Shown here piece after piece: positions 33,740-46,410 of a stretch of 64,000 nt of DNA. Within the stretch, counting starts at the first letter, position 1. Each line of letters begins with the position of its first letter. This DNA comes from Loripinus fragilis (Eukaryota > Mollusca > Bivalvia > Lucinida > Lucinidae). The position numbers and the translations under genes were made by a program. Where the stretch lies: the NCBI GenBank assembly GCA_964019695.1, contig OZ026515.1:137769049-137833048 (forward strand). The letters run 5' to 3'. The notes under the pieces are model-generated. The model was not told the DNA's origin. It saw only the letters and a list, made by a program, of their open reading frames with translations, and made no database searches.

Positions 33740-34560
33740 GTGAATAGTAAAATCGCGGTTACATTGACTCTGCCAACGGTTGGACTACTGTCAGTGATGC
33801 AAATCGTCGGATAGTTGGCCAACAGTTGTCCAATTTTGTGTGCGATTTTAGGTGTTTGTTAGAGTTCGGCAATTGCAAAAAATTATAACTGGCCAGTTAT
33901 TTTTTTCGATGGGCCAACTGTTTTTGGGATTTGGCAACCGTTTTGGAGTCAGGTGACAGTCTTCAGCAGACTTCATTTGTTAAAACGTCACTTGAACTCA
34001 AACAACAGTCGGCAGATCGTTGGCTGATCATCGGGCAACAGTTCGCCCAGTGACAGCCGATGATCTTTTTTCTAGGCCTATCATCGGCAGACAGTCCCCT
34101 GACTGCAACGATTGTCGGCGGATAATCGCCCAATTGTTTGCCCTTATAAGCCACGCCCCATAGTTTTATAGCGTTCATGTATATTATTTATTATAAACTT
34201 TCTGCTTTCTCTAAATGTTCTCTTCTTTTTGCAGAAAAGACTAAGTACAAACTGTCATTTCCACTATTTTATACAAGATGCGCATGGGTACTGAAGCCAA
34301 AATGTCATATTATCATTTAATAAGTGAGCGCACAGTCAGTCGATTGTTGGCTGATCATTGCCCAGCTTACTAATGCTGCTCGATAGGTAAATACCATTGG
34401 CCAACGATCGGCCATTCATCAGGCAATAGGTGCATAAATTTGCAGTTGATAAATTTAATCAGTGAGGTTTGTTTTTAATGTAACTGCTCCAATTGGCCGA
34501 CTAAAATCATATTACTGGCGAATCAACATGAATAATTGTAGTCAGTCGACTGTCAGTATT
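33740..34560. repeat. Inverted-motif-rich dispersed repeat
   Basis: Many interleaved direct and inverted copies of GTTGGCCAACAGT, CGGCAACAGTCG and GATCATCGGGCAACAG types. No coding signal. The class is unknown. Confidence 0.45.
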
Positions 34561-34819
34561 AAAGTAACACAGGTATAATGTGCCTTTATTTGTTTTTAAA
34601 ATGTAACTAAAGTACTGCCGCATTGATAAGAAATGCGAAAAATCAACTTTAAGTGTGCACGTTTTCGTCATTTCCTTTTGGGCTCTTCAATATGCGTGTA
34701 GAAGAAGTGGCATTATTTTGACAAAGAACAACCTGATATTTTTTCTATGTTTTTTTCTGTAAATAGATGATATTTTGGCATATTGTCTGGCCTTTTTGAC
34801 AAGGGAGTGTAACTGTTGG

Positions 34820-35350
34820 TGTTAACTTGACCTCAAATGCATACCCAAGGATGGAGATGGCCCAGAGTAAGTTTAAACATCATGTCAAACAAAAAGAAAT
34901 TCATCAAAAGGTCTAACAGCTATATGAAAATAAACGCAAAAAGAAAAACAAATTTATATGACTCTTCTAAGTATGTGACCTTGACCTCACTGTCACACAT
35001 GGAGTAGGGATAGCCAAAATAAAACCGAAAACCTATATCTAAATACATGTAAAATAAACAAAAAATATCACAGGGTCTTGATAATATAACTGTATAATCT
35101 TATAAGGACATACTTCGACTTTTGTGCTAAAATTTTAAGACTGTGAACTTAACTTCAGGGTTACACCCTGGTGTGGTAATGGACAGGAGGTAAACTTTAG
35201 ACATATACGTTACATCCTGCCAAACAAAAATGAAGTTTATTCAATGGTTTGGATAATGTAGCTATATTACTTATTAGCAAATATTTTGCCTTCATTGTGA
35301 ATATTCGAAATTGGTGACCTTGACGACTACAAAGTCAGGATGGGAATAGT
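34820..35350. repeat. Degenerate ~170-bp tandem repeat with TGACCTTGACC
   Basis: About three units share TGACCTTGACCTCA-like heads, CCAAACAAAAATGAAGTTTA-like middles and TAATATAACTGTAT tails. The head equals the reverse complement of TCAAGGTCA. No gene was seen from here to 35933. Confidence 0.5.
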
Positions 35351-35933
35351 GCTTATTAAAACTTAAAACCTTTATCTACCATTACGGCCAATATAAATGC
35401 AATTCACCAATGTGTGTTCATAATATGATTTCTAATACAAATTTAACACAAAGATGTTGTTCTTTGTTGAGATGGAAAGATGATTGAATGAACATATGCT
35501 CGTGGAATGATTGGATAAACCAACGAACCCACAAACAAGACGGGTAAAAAAGAAAAAAAAAATATGTATACGAAAAAACTTTTCCATTATCTTGATATGA
35601 TTATAAAATTAATAGTAATTTAGAAATAATCACTACTTATATCCACAATATGTAATCTCTGACATGTTTATGTACCATATTGATTATTTACAAAAGCTAT
35701 TTTACTTCGCATATGTATATTTTAACATAGAGACCATATACGAGTTAGAAATAGCAAAAAGTGTTAACGGTTTTAAAAGTTCAAAAATACATAAAATGTA
35801 AACAGGGCAATATCATTGTGTCTTGTAATCTTAATAATATCCTTATAACATGCTGAATATGCTACACCCTTTGCTAAGAAATTTTATAAATGACAGCTGT
35901 AATATAAAGTTATTTGTTAAGTTTCAAACGTAC

Positions 35934-36095
35934 TTTTTGAAGTTGTAGTGTTGACTGATTGCTTTGTCACTGGCACTGAAACAGTTGATCTTGTAGACGT
36001 TGAGGGTTCTGTTGCAGATGAAACATTGGGAGTCAATGTATTGGCTGTGCCAGTGATTGTTGTTGAAAAAGTGTTCCCAGATGTCTGTTTGATCA
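35934..36095 (-). CDS. Exon: Thr/Ser-rich linker
   Basis: Phase 1-1, 162 bp. The acceptor is TTATCAG-like and the donor is GTACGT. It encodes about 54 residues dominated by Thr, Ser and Val (TSGNTFSTTITGTANT, SVNTTTSK), with possible N-glycosylation at NVSS and NTTT. A (CA)n tract of about 126 bp (TG on this strand) lies about 80 bp upstream of the acceptor. Confidence 0.7.
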
Positions 36096-36179
36096 CTGAT
36101 AATAACATATATGGTTGTATGACACAATTAGGGAATAAGACAACATAGCTATGTCACATTTAAACAGCCGAGGAACAGA

Positions 36180-36307
<128 letters not shown>

Positions 36308-36735
36308 CTGCTGATCAATTAGAAAACTATTCTATGATTGGTGTATAGTTGAATTGCTCTAACATAAGTAGAGAGATGGGCAAAGATCAGGAATCGATAC
36401 AATCAACACCTGGCCCAGAAAACCATATGGGAAAGTGACAAAAATACAAGAAGCACATTAGTATTCTCTATAATAATTCATTACGGAATGAAATAAAATT
36501 GTTTTGGTTTTTAATTGAAGCATAGCAACTCCCAAGAGAACAGGAAATAAGCAGAAAATACTTGACCATTACTATTATTATTAAAAACAACTTATCTACG
36601 GCTTATTGTTCAATTCCTGGTACACAAAATTAATCAATACATGCAATTAGAAGCAAATCGCTATGTCTAAAATGAAGCTCAATTTATCAAATTCTCGTAT
36701 TATGGTACCAAGATTTTAAGTCGATCAGTACTTAC

Positions 36736-36859
36736 CTGTTTGCGCTGATGATTTAGTTGTACTGTCAGCTTCAGTGGTTATTTCTTGTGTCACTGTCGTT
36801 GAATCAGGATTAGTGGATGGTGTCAGTGGTGCCTCGGCTGTGGTTGTGGTTGATATACC
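36736..36859 (-). CDS. Exon: Thr-rich linker, phase 0-1
   Basis: 124 bp. The acceptor is TTAAG and the donor is GTAAGT. Only phase 0 is open: the other two starts meet stops. It ends in phase 1. It encodes about 41 residues such as STTTTAEAPLTPST and TTEADSTTKSSAQT. Together with the upstream exon it makes a mucin-like segment of about 86 codons. Confidence 0.65.
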
Positions 36860-38053
36860 CTTAACAGGAAATAATTAGTATTTTAAAGCAAAAATTCGTC
36901 TCTTGGTAACTGGGTAACATGTATAAGTTTGATTTTAAACGGGTAATTTGGAAATACTGGCTTCTTTTAAAATATCAAATACCCACAGGACAATGCTATA
37001 GGGTTAGAGAGTTGTTTCACATTCCATTAGTTCACCTATAGAGTATTATAATAGTATAATATTACAGTGTAAACTCTTTACAGCGACATTCTTTATAACA
37101 GCAACATTCTTTACAACGTCAATTATATTTGTACAAATGTACCAGTTTAGCATAAATTTGAATTCATTACAACAGAAATTCAGTTTAACGTCAAATTATT
37201 TGGGGACAAACAGTGTCGTTATTAAGAGGGTTGACTGTACTATCACAGATTGAAAGAGAAAATCTTCATCACAGCGAAACAATTGAATCAAAATAACATT
37301 ATGTGATGATATAAAAAATGGCGCAACTTATTGAAAGTCAGAACTAAAGTAAATCTATAGTTGAGCTATGTTGGACTCACCCAAAGACAAGCATCTGCCA
37401 CAGACCAAAGGATGTTAGTTTTATGTCTGGGTTGTCATTAAGTCATGTTCGGTTTGTAACACAATAAATGGTTGTAGTCTGGGATGATGATTCAGTGGTA
37501 ACTTTTGTTTGTAAAACTGTTGTGATTGGGAATAACAGTGTAGCCTTCAAACAATCATATCCAATAATGATATACACCTTTCTGTAGTTTTTTTTTATTT
37601 ATCTAATACGTTGGGACGAAATAATAACGTGATGCTTCTGAGTGTAATTAGTTTAATGTATTCAATAGTTAATAAGTAAATATTCATCTTATGTCAATAA
37701 AGTTCTTTGAATGGCGTGTTTTAAATATACATGTCAAGGTCTTGTCGTTCGTAAATTCAACATTGTCCTGGCTAAATACTGCTTATGTGGCCCGTATGCA
37801 TTGCCGAAGAAAATATCGCAACAATCATAAACCAGACATTGAGACAAGACTGCGTAATTAAAAATTATTTTAAGGCTATTTTATGAGTATTGTTTCTTCA
37901 ATAAAAAGATCAGTTTTCACTGTTAACCAAGTAATATGCGGGAGTCAAAACCAAGGATTACATAATAACATCGGCAACAATAAACAAAATATGATTTAGT
38001 ACTTATATTAGTTATATTTTGATACTCATCGCATGTGTGTAGAATCATTATTT
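36860..38053. other. Intron, one possible linker-exon relic
   Basis: At about 37485-37550 the minus strand reads ITTVLQTKVTTESSSQTTT, like the mucin linkers, but without a good donor and with a stop soon after. The rest is AT-rich. Around 37070-37230 there are repeated TTTACAACGTCA/TTTATAACAGCA words. Confidence 0.3.
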
Positions 38054-38289
38054 GAGCCGTGACATGAAATTTACATCAATATGGTATTTGCAACAAGCAA
38101 AGCCTTATATCAGCTTGCACATAGCCACAGTCAGATCGGAACCTTTCCAAATCGCTTGAACATTCTATGTGTGTTAAGCTACGGACTGAACATCATTTGA
38201 AGTTTCTAAGCTTGAAATGAGTCTGCACAGGCTCGTCTGAGTCTATTCATTTCAAAATGTCACAGTGTTGGAAATCACGTACTTGGCTC
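38054..38289. mobile_element. R3 MITE (diverged)
   Basis: Contains GAGCCGTGACATGAAATTTA at the left and AAATCACGTACTTGGCTC at the right. An R14 copy follows at 38390-38740. Confidence 0.65.
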
Positions 38290-38389
38290 AATTTTAAACA
38301 TGTATGCACAGCTAAGGTGAGGGTGTGATGCTTAAGTTAAGTGCAGAGCCTTTATCGACATCCCTTCGATGAGTAACTCTGACGAGATA

Positions 38390-38740
38390 CAGATATCTTA
38401 CATGAGTGCTCATGTTTAAATACATTTATCAAACCAGTTGGGGAAAATGATCAGATGTGATGCTTACTGAGCATTTAATCACTTTTTCGCAACGAGTTTA
38501 ATAAATTCAATTATACAGGAGGACAAATTTTAGATTAGATTTATCATAAGACTTAATATTTTTAATGTAGCTTTTTTGTGTGAAAACGTCTTGATTTTAT
38601 CACAAATACGCGACGTTGTTATGGGCATCGTTTCGTTATGTTACATGCATCCGAAAATCTGTAAATCATCGATTTAATGCATGTCAAACGTTTGCTCCGA
38701 GATGTGACGTCATATGATAAAAGAGGTTTCGCTGCTCACA
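38390..38740 (+). mobile_element. R14 repeat
   Basis: Shares TTACATGAGTGCTCATGTTT, CGCAACGAGTTTAATAAATT and GTGTGAAAACGTCTTGATTT with the other R14 copies. Confidence 0.6.
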
Positions 38741-38787
38741 TGTAAGATTAGTACCAAAATCTCATGAACTGACTCAAATCTACTTAC

Positions 38788-38921
38788 AGGTGTGGGTGTA
38801 GAAGGATTTCCTGTTGATTGTGTTCCAATATCTGTGATCCCACTAACAGAAGTTTTGGTACTTATGCTTGTAAATGTTTCTGTAGTTGTATCCACAGGCA
38901 ACTTTGTGTGAGAGGTAGCCA
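38788..38921 (-). CDS. Exon: Thr/Ser-rich linker, phase 1-0
   Basis: 134 bp. The acceptor is TTGTCAG and the donor is GTAAGT. It begins in phase 1 and ends in phase 0. The product is about 44 residues of Thr, Ser and Val (for example DTTTETFTSISTKT), with many potential O-glycosylation sites. The next recognised exon (36859 down) starts in phase 0, so the pair restores the phase-1 pattern. An R5 palindromic MITE begins 52 bp upstream of the acceptor. Confidence 0.65.
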
Positions 38922-38973
38922 CTGACAATGAAATAAAGCTTATAATAACCATTGTTAATCTGTACAGCTGAAT

Positions 38974-39182
38974 ACAGTAAACCTGTGTAAAACGGCCACT
39001 CTCAAAAAGACCAAAAAATGGTTTTCAAGATCAATTATTGCTTAATGCAGGTCAAAAGTATTGCAATATGCTCCAATAGGAGCATTCTGCAATACTTTTG
39101 ACATTCATTAAGCTACTATTTGTCATTAGGATATTTGTTTTGTCTATTTATTATGAGTGGTCGTTTTACACATGTTTTACGG
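38974..39182. mobile_element. R5 palindromic MITE
   Basis: Ends ACAGTAAACCTGTGTAAAAC and the complement of GTTTTACACATGTTTTAC. Central TTGCAATATGCTCC facing GGAGCATTCTGCAA. It lies 52 bp upstream of an exon acceptor. Confidence 0.8.
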
Positions 39183-39374
39183 TACTATTAAAATTGAAGC
39201 AAAACTGATGTTTTGATGCTTTGACTGTTGCCATGTCAATGGGAGTTTAACTGTTGGATTTCTTTTGCTCCAGTGTTCAGTTTGATGTACTGTTGAGTTC
39301 TTATCTTTGCTTTATCTCATTTTTATATCTTGATTTATATGTTCTAGGAGATGATGCATGGATAAGTTAGGGGT

Positions 39375-40660
39375 CTTTCATGCAAACCAAACATCTATGT
39401 GTCTTAAACCACATTGGAACTAAGGGTGAGGTTGGCGCAATGAAACTAGCTTAAGCTTTCTAGTGAAATATTTTACTGACCGTTCCAAGACGGTAATTTT
39501 TTTATGGATCATTTGTGTTATTAATGTCTTGTGTATGTCTTGCTTTCGCGTCAGTTTAATGCTGCCTTGTGGTCACCTGCTGGGAAAGGGCTGACCTCTT
39601 GACTCTTGTTTGTGATGCTAAATTGTATTTTTTTTTCACTTTCCCATATTGTGTCCTAGGTCAATTCCTGATTTCTTTTGCCTTTCTCACTTTCTTTACG
39701 TTGTACAACTGACCCTTTAGGACATGCATTAATTTGCTGTAAAAAATAGTAAGTGAGTATGATCAGGAAATACCACAATCACAAAAGCCTACATATTATA
39801 AAGCCAGGATGGTCCATTATTTATATCGAAGGATAACAGGTTTTAATTTCCAGAGGAATAAGAGGAGCGTTCAAATATGAATGCATCTACCTTCATAACT
39901 TTCTTCAAATATATGCTATGACAAAATGTTATTCGTTTCTAGAAATAACTATTTGCCACCTTTAAACTTGCACTAGACATAAAGAAACAAACATACAATA
40001 TACTTCTCGAATTACAGTCATTTAAATAAAGCTCGCCCCTTAACAATAATTATGGGTTTTCTTAAGCAAATTGAACACACTTTGGTACATGTGCGGATAT
40101 AGTGCCTAATCTTTTAAGTACAAGACGAATTGATACAAATTTTAGATGCAACTTTTTGTAACCTTTTTGTAGCTGCTTGCAAGAAAAGGTGTATATAATC
40201 TTGCTTAAATTTCGAATATGAAGACACGATTACATAACAAATTTTAGAATAAAAGTCATTTTGAGTTTTTGCTGATGACGTAATGATGGACAGCTCTCTA
40301 ATTTATTCTTTACGTTTTGCTGAAAATGTGCTTAATATGCTATAAGGAGGTTTTGATCCACATCTGAACTAAGGATGAGGTTGACGCACAGTGAAACCGG
40401 TTAAAGCCCTCCAGTAAAATATTTTTACTGACCGTTCCAAGGCGACACTTCTTTAGTGGATCATTTGTGTTATTTATGTCTTGTGTTTGTCATGCTTTCG
40501 CATCTGTTAATTGCTGCCTTGCGGTTACTTGAAGGGAAAGGGCTGATCTATTGGCTCTTGTTTGTGAGGTTTATTGTGATTTTGTTACTTTCCCATTTGG
40601 TATCCTGAGAAAGGTGTGGTACTTGATTTTACCGATTCTTGAACCTTGCTGTCTTTCTTA
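39375..40660 (+). repeat. Two R2 copies (39375-39690 and 40362-40660)
   Basis: Both contain ACATTGGAACTAAGG or ACATCTGAACTAAGG at the left, AAATATTTTACTGACCGTTC-like middles and CACTTTCCCATA or TACTTTCCCATTTGG at the right. Between them (39745-39787) is a short reverse R1 end, then AT-rich sequence. Confidence 0.65.
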
Positions 40661-40831
40661 CTTAAAAAACCCACATGCCTCTATTCATAGAGCTATCACA
40701 TTTAATACAATGATATTTCTATTTTTTAAATGACGAGTTTACAAAATATGCAATCTGTCTAGTCACCAGGTGAGTAAGTTTATTCTAAATAATGCCTAAT
40801 GTTGATCAACTTAATGTTTATGTTTTTTTTG

Positions 40832-40960
40832 CTTTGTGTCCTTTCTAGTTTTGCAATCATCTTGATGGGGAAGACAGAGCTGGTTGCTTTGGTTAGTTTG
40901 TCTTCTTGGTATCTTGTGATTGTTATGTGGCTCTTCCTTATGGCGCAGTGGATTGGTGAA
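40832..40960 (+). repeat. R1 core
   Basis: CTAGTTTTGCAATCATCTTG and GACAGAGCTGGTTGCTTTGG mark it. Open frames on both strands here are repeat-derived. Confidence 0.65.
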
Positions 40961-42159
40961 CTTAATGATACTCTTATGCATATCTTATTTGCCATGCCTA
41001 TTTTTATTTTATTAAAGAAATATTTTCTTTCAGATGCACAGGATACCAATATAATATAGCAATGCCTCTATTGTCAATTGTGTAATAATATGTATGTATG
41101 GTAAAGTTTACAAAATGTTGAATACCCTATTCCAGATTTGTTCTTTGACAGAAGCAAAGTAACCTTTAGATGAAAAATATTTTGAACTCTTTTATTGCAA
41201 TTCACCAATGATATTTGCACTAGTACATGCCATTTTCGTTCTTATGGCACAAGATCAAATGCATTGTTTAATCACTCTCAATGATGCAGAAGGGCTAGTG
41301 TTCCTAAATTTGGTCTTCATCTACATCCTTTATTAGCCATAAAAGCTGGTAAGTGTAATATGTCCTTAAAATTCTCTTGTAATATGCATTTTGTCATCAT
41401 AATTGGTATTCTTTTATCACCTATATCGTTCTGATATAAAGCAATACTAACCATATGGATAGGCTTGGCGGTGTTATACCATTGGGAAAATCGTTACGCT
41501 TTCAAACTATTTCAGTTCAATTTTTCAAAAGACAAGCATAAAGGACTATTTTAAATTTTAAATTCTCGATTCGACCTAAGCTTGAAATGACCTACAATTT
41601 TACAATTAAGTTTTCGTTCCTAAATGGTATCAGCATAGCTGGCTGACAAAATATGTGACATATCTTACTAAGCTACTTAATGCTTGACATTATTGTCTAA
41701 TATGAGGTGTAGTCAGTGTCTTGTATTTATCATTTCATGTATAAAAAGAGATAAATATATGAGTATCACAGATAAAAGATATATCAATTATTAAGCATTT
41801 AAGAAAATAATTTTTAAATATGATAAAAACACAAACGTAAAAATAAATACGTTGTATGTAATTTAGGTTCAAATTTCATTCTTTTAATCATCCATGCGGT
41901 GTTAGTATTTTACTTAAATGGCAATAAAATGGCATTTAATAGCCCACTAGCAGTGTAAACACATATGGGGGGCTCTTTTTAGCTTAAAAATGTATTAATT
42001 TTAAAAGAAAGTAAGGTATATAAAAGTAATAACAGGTCCTTCTCTTTGATAACATCATATTGCTAGTCATTTGCTTACAATTGAAAGGTTATATTGCTAT
42101 GTTAGAATAAGCAGTAATTTGATACGATTTCAAATTATTATTTTACTGTAACAGAGAAA
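40961..42159. other. Intron, nothing recognised
   Basis: AT-rich sequence without a clear element or exon. Confidence 0.35.
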
Positions 42160-42625
42160 AGGTATGGTTACGTGGCTCTTCCTCGCGGTGCCATGGGTTA
42201 GTCTGCAGTTTGTGATTGTAGTATTTCCTGATCATACTCACTTACTATTTTTGCTATTGTATGGTATCGCCCTAATCACTAAGAGTTAACACATATTATT
42301 TTGTGGCATGATTAGTGTAGTTTGAGACAAGTTTAGTGCACAAAGTAAGTAAGAAAGCAAAGATCAGGAATCAATACAATCAAGTACCACACCTGACACA
42401 GGACACCACATTGGAAAGTGATGAAAACACAATAAAACTTCGCATACAAGCGAGCCAAGAGGTCAGCCCTTTCCCAGCAGGTGGTGACCACAAGGCTGCA
42501 ATGAACAGACAAGAAAGCACGACAAACACTAAAAATAAATAACAATAATGATCCCCAAAAGAAGCACCGCCTTGGAACAGTCTGTAAAAATATTTTTTAC
42601 TGCATGGCTTAAAACCAGTTTCAAA
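42160..42625. repeat. R1 fragment (+) followed by R2 (-)
   Basis: R1 end at 42160-42248 (CTTCCTCGCGGTGCCATGGG, CTGATCATACTCACTTAC). R2 reverse copy at 42335-42625 (AAGATCAGGAATCAATACAA, CACCGCCTTGGAACAGTC). Confidence 0.65.
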
Positions 42626-43015
42626 AAAAACCCTATGAGGTATTTTGGGAGCCCAATGTCTAATGACAGTACTGCATTAAAAGTAATACATTTAAAGTAA
42701 CATATATAACTGTAAAATCAAATAGGTATATTGTTTTAACGCATACTGGTTGTTTCCTTCTTATAAAATATTTTAAGGCAATCAGCATGTTGCTAAATAA
42801 GAGTTAGGTATAACTTGATATTTGCTAGTTTGTGTGTATGCAAGCAGCGAAGGCTGTAATTTTCTGCTTTCAGGTTCAACGATTTTCAAAATCTAGTGCG
42901 TTAGATTATTAATGGCTTTGATTAGACTAAAATGTTTGATCTGAAATTGGAAAATATCTTTTGCAAAACCTCCAGATAAAATTAATAAACTATCTGAAAC
43001 AGTTGAGAAACTTAC

Positions 43016-43093
43016 CAGATACCCCTGATGATGGCTTGGAGTCCCAATCTGGCGGTGGCTTGTGATTTGGCCGTATATCACTGCCAGGAAAAT
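43016..43093 (-). CDS. Exon: Pro/Ser linker
   Basis: Phase 1-1, 78 bp. The acceptor is ACCACAG (43094-43096) and the donor is GTAAGT. It encodes FPGSDIRPNHKPPPDW followed by DSKPSSGVS. A second possible acceptor, GGCAG about 14 bp further in, would break the phase pattern, so the outer one was chosen. There is no domain. Confidence 0.5.
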
Positions 43094-43549
43094 CTGTGGT
43101 AGTACAAAATACCAATTAGGGTAAAGTCGATAAGGAGCTCTAGCGATAAGGCGTATATTTTCCCTAGTTGACATGATTACAAAACCTACATTTTCAAATT
43201 GCCTTAATGTTTTTAAAATTGGACTGTTTCGGTAGTAAAATATGCATAGAAAACATAAACATAGGTTTCAAAGCGATTCGTCATTTTCAAAGCTGTGAAA
43301 ACTTGCACCTTCTACTCCCACCCCTCATTTTACGTCTTTATACATGGTGCCGTTTAGACGAGAGTTTTAATAAATCCTTTGCAGGTTTTCAAAAAGTAAA
43401 AGTGCTAAAATATTAAGGAAATAAGTGCCCTTTATTTCCAAAACTTTGCGGTATTCCTTCTGCGCATGCGTATGAAATATACTTAAAATTGTGACGTCTG
43501 TCATTGAAAGATGGCACTGGCGTCTTTTAGTTTGTTTTTAGATGCTTTC

Positions 43550-43654
43550 CCCCTAGACCCAAGATGCCCTTTGGATAATTAAATGTTCATGTTCCTATAC
43601 AAATATATAACATATGTAAAGGGCGTCTTGGGTCTAGGGGGGGGGGGGGGGGGA
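43550..43654. repeat. Short inverted repeat with G17 tract
   Basis: Arms CCCCCTAGACCCAAGATGCC and complement, ~24 bp, spacer about 50 bp. The right arm runs into 17 G. Confidence 0.7.
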
Positions 43655-44138
43655 GGTTGTTTAAGCGAAAGAAGACATCAAAAATCTGACAAAAATAGAC
43701 CACTTTGCAAGATGGTCGTTTTTATTGTACATCAACTGTATAAATAGTTTACTGTACTTAGCGTGGTTCCTTGTTTAACGGTCTAGTTCCCATATATGTT
43801 ACTGAATAACAAGCACAGTTGATGATCAAAATAAATTCTCATTCAATAAGAAGTAGAGTTATTACATGCATGAAGGAAACCCCGTTTTAAATATACAAAT
43901 TCGGGAGCAATGGTGCACCGACGGCTCGTCTATATATATTTGTTGAATGTGCCTAGTTTCTCCAGTCGTTATTTCAACAAAATAAAATGAACGTCTCGTT
44001 TAGGGAGATTGCTCGCCTTATCGCTAGAAATTCTTTCGGACACCAGGTAAATTCGGACAGCGACCTTGCTTGTATATTTATTATTGGAATACGAAAATAC
44101 ATTAATTAATCAAACAGTGAAAATCCTGATGAGACGGT

Positions 44139-44231
44139 TCAATACTTTCGACCTTCATTAAGCTACCATTTGCCATTAAGAGCTATGTTTTGTCTTTTTT
44201 TGAGTGGCCGTTTTACACAGGTTTCACTGTA
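44139..44231. mobile_element. R5 half copy
   Basis: Only the right half is present (CAATACTTTCGACCTTCATT to TTTTACACAGGTTTCACTGT). Confidence 0.75.
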
Positions 44232-44585
44232 CGTTGAAAATTCATCTAGCCTACTAAAGTGTAAAACTAGAGCTGTTCTTAATCATTTTCCATATTTACA
44301 ATCAAGTTATATGTTTTCAAAATTTTTAAAGAAAATGCTTCACTAGTGCGCCACAAGTTTCTCTACTTGTGGCGACTTTTGTCGTCTGCTCATAACCTTG
44401 GCTAACAGCTTGGATCCAGATTAGGACCAACAGAACGTCTGTCCTGATTTGGCAACAAACCATTTGACACTCTGAAAGTGGTGTTGATTTTTTTAGGAAA
44501 ATAATTTTAAAAACGACAAAAACATGAAGAATTACCCATACAAATAATTAAACGACGATAATATGGTGTTATTGAAACAGTTTAC

Positions 44586-44627
44586 CTGCCGTGGATGATT
44601 CAACCACTGGTTGGACTGTACTTTGTA
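44586..44627 (-). CDS. Exon: short Val/Ser/Thr linker
   Basis: Phase 1-1, only 42 bp. The acceptor is TATTTCAG and the donor is GTAAAC. It encodes about 14 residues, QSTVQPVVESSTA. Composition and phase match the other mucin-like linkers. It is short enough to occur by chance, so support comes mainly from the consistent phase and both splice sites. Confidence 0.45.
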
Positions 44628-44954
44628 CTGAAATAAAATCATTGCGTATAATAAGTCTCCACTCGAGGCGATCTCAATTCAAGGGATAGGAACCATAAAC
44701 GAAGTCTCGTCACAGATTTGAATATCAGTGTCAAGACAATGATAAAATGTTTAAGTTTGCAAAATTTGATAAAAATATACAATGGGGTTCAAGAGTGGTG
44801 AGTATTTTCGTTAAATAAAAAATACTGTTACGCATATCAGTAGTTAGACAATGTCGACATGTACATGTATGCTTATGATCAAAATATACATGTGTTTCAA
44901 GAGGTATGAGCATTTTCACTAACTAACGGACGGGTGGACGGACATACTCAAGCA

Positions 44955-45240
44955 GTGATCATGCGCGTATCCGGGGGGGGGGGGGGGGGGGGGGGGTTCT
45001 GGATCCCCCAGAAAATCACAAAGCTATAGTTTCTTAGCATTATTGGTCAGGACCCCTTGAAAAATTACAAAGCTACCGAGCCCGCATTCATCGGCCCGCC
45101 AGCGAAACGCCTGATGATGGCTCTCTTTTAGTGGTATTTTGAACATCGCCATATCCTCTCATAAAACAAATAAAATCCCGTCAAATTGTACCCCCTCTGA
45201 CAGAACTTTTCGGATTCGCGCATGGTGATTATAGTGCACA
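44955..45240 (+). mobile_element. R13 repeat with G24 tract
   Basis: Shares AAAATCACAAAGCTAYRG, GCCCGCCAGCGAAACGCC, TAGTGGTATTT and CTCTGACA with 61567-61865. The left end holds 24 consecutive G (44973-44996). Confidence 0.65.
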
Positions 45241-46262
45241 ATTATTGTGGAACATGCAATTCTCGAACTCTAACAACCCACAATTCGAGGGGTCTTCATC
45301 CACGCATTTAAATTGCAATTTACTGGCGGACCGATAGTAGATAGAGACTGTATCATTTCACTGACCACACTTCTTGATTGCTAAATGGGAAACAGACCTA
45401 TGCATGGTTTTATACTATACTAAACAAAAACAGAAACGTTACACTTACTTTAATCAGTAATATCTCTGCAAATGCATATTCTACACAACTTTACATAGTA
45501 TTCAAAAGTATATATTTTGACCATAAATTAAGTTTCGGGGTAAATTTTTTCGGTCATGGAATCTTCAATGCCTTATCAATGTCTCTGAAAAAAATATTGG
45601 ATTAAAATCATAAATTGCATATTTTTTATGAATAATTCAGTTCAGAGGGGTCAAAATGAAAATTTCTAAAAACAATTAAACCACTCACACAGATTTTGGA
45701 AACAAGAAATTACTGACTGCGTGCTTTAAGTGCTGTTAAAAAGGTTATCAGTAACCAGTGTCACCTTCATTTTTACGAATGCTTATCAGAAAACGTCGCC
45801 TCATTGAATTTACGTAACGCTGTATGAGTACGTTAGGGATACGTATGTAATGCTAAACAGAGCTGCATATTGGAGTCATTTAACGCATCCATTTGATGAT
45901 TAGACCAGACCCTTCGACCCAATTCATCCTACACATGTTATATGGGGTTCATGACCGGGGTTGAAGCAGGCCAAGGCAAGAGGTTGACGTTACTTTAGCA
46001 TGGAATTGTGTGGTTATTTACGTGTTGTGTGAGGCCTTGCATTGTCATGCTGGAAAATGCCAGGTCCGTTATTTTGCCAGAAATGACTAATTATCATTTG
46101 TGATTGAACCCCGTAAAGACGAGTAATAATTTTTGCCGTTTAAAACGATTACGTGGGTGAGTTTACGTGTAAACGCGATAAGGACGTAACGTCGTCACAC
46201 GTGCGCGACCAGGTCTTGCACGAACTCTGAAATACCCAGTTCTGCTGTACAGGTTCATTTAA

Positions 46263-46410
46263 GAAATGAACTCAATTTTTGGAATGTTCATGGAATCATG
46301 AATACTTAGGGTCTCGTGCAAAGTAAGTGAAGCCCGAAGGGCTTCACGTTAACTTTGCAAGAGACCCGAAGTATTCATGATTCCATGAACATTCCAAAAA
46401 CTCAATTCAT
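46263..46410. repeat. Hairpin repeat within the Tc1 relic
   Basis: Arms AACTCAATTTTTGGAATGTT and complement run through CATGGAATCATGAATACTTA and meet at GTGAAGCCCGAAGGGCTTCAC. Related to 24190-24260. Confidence 0.7.
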
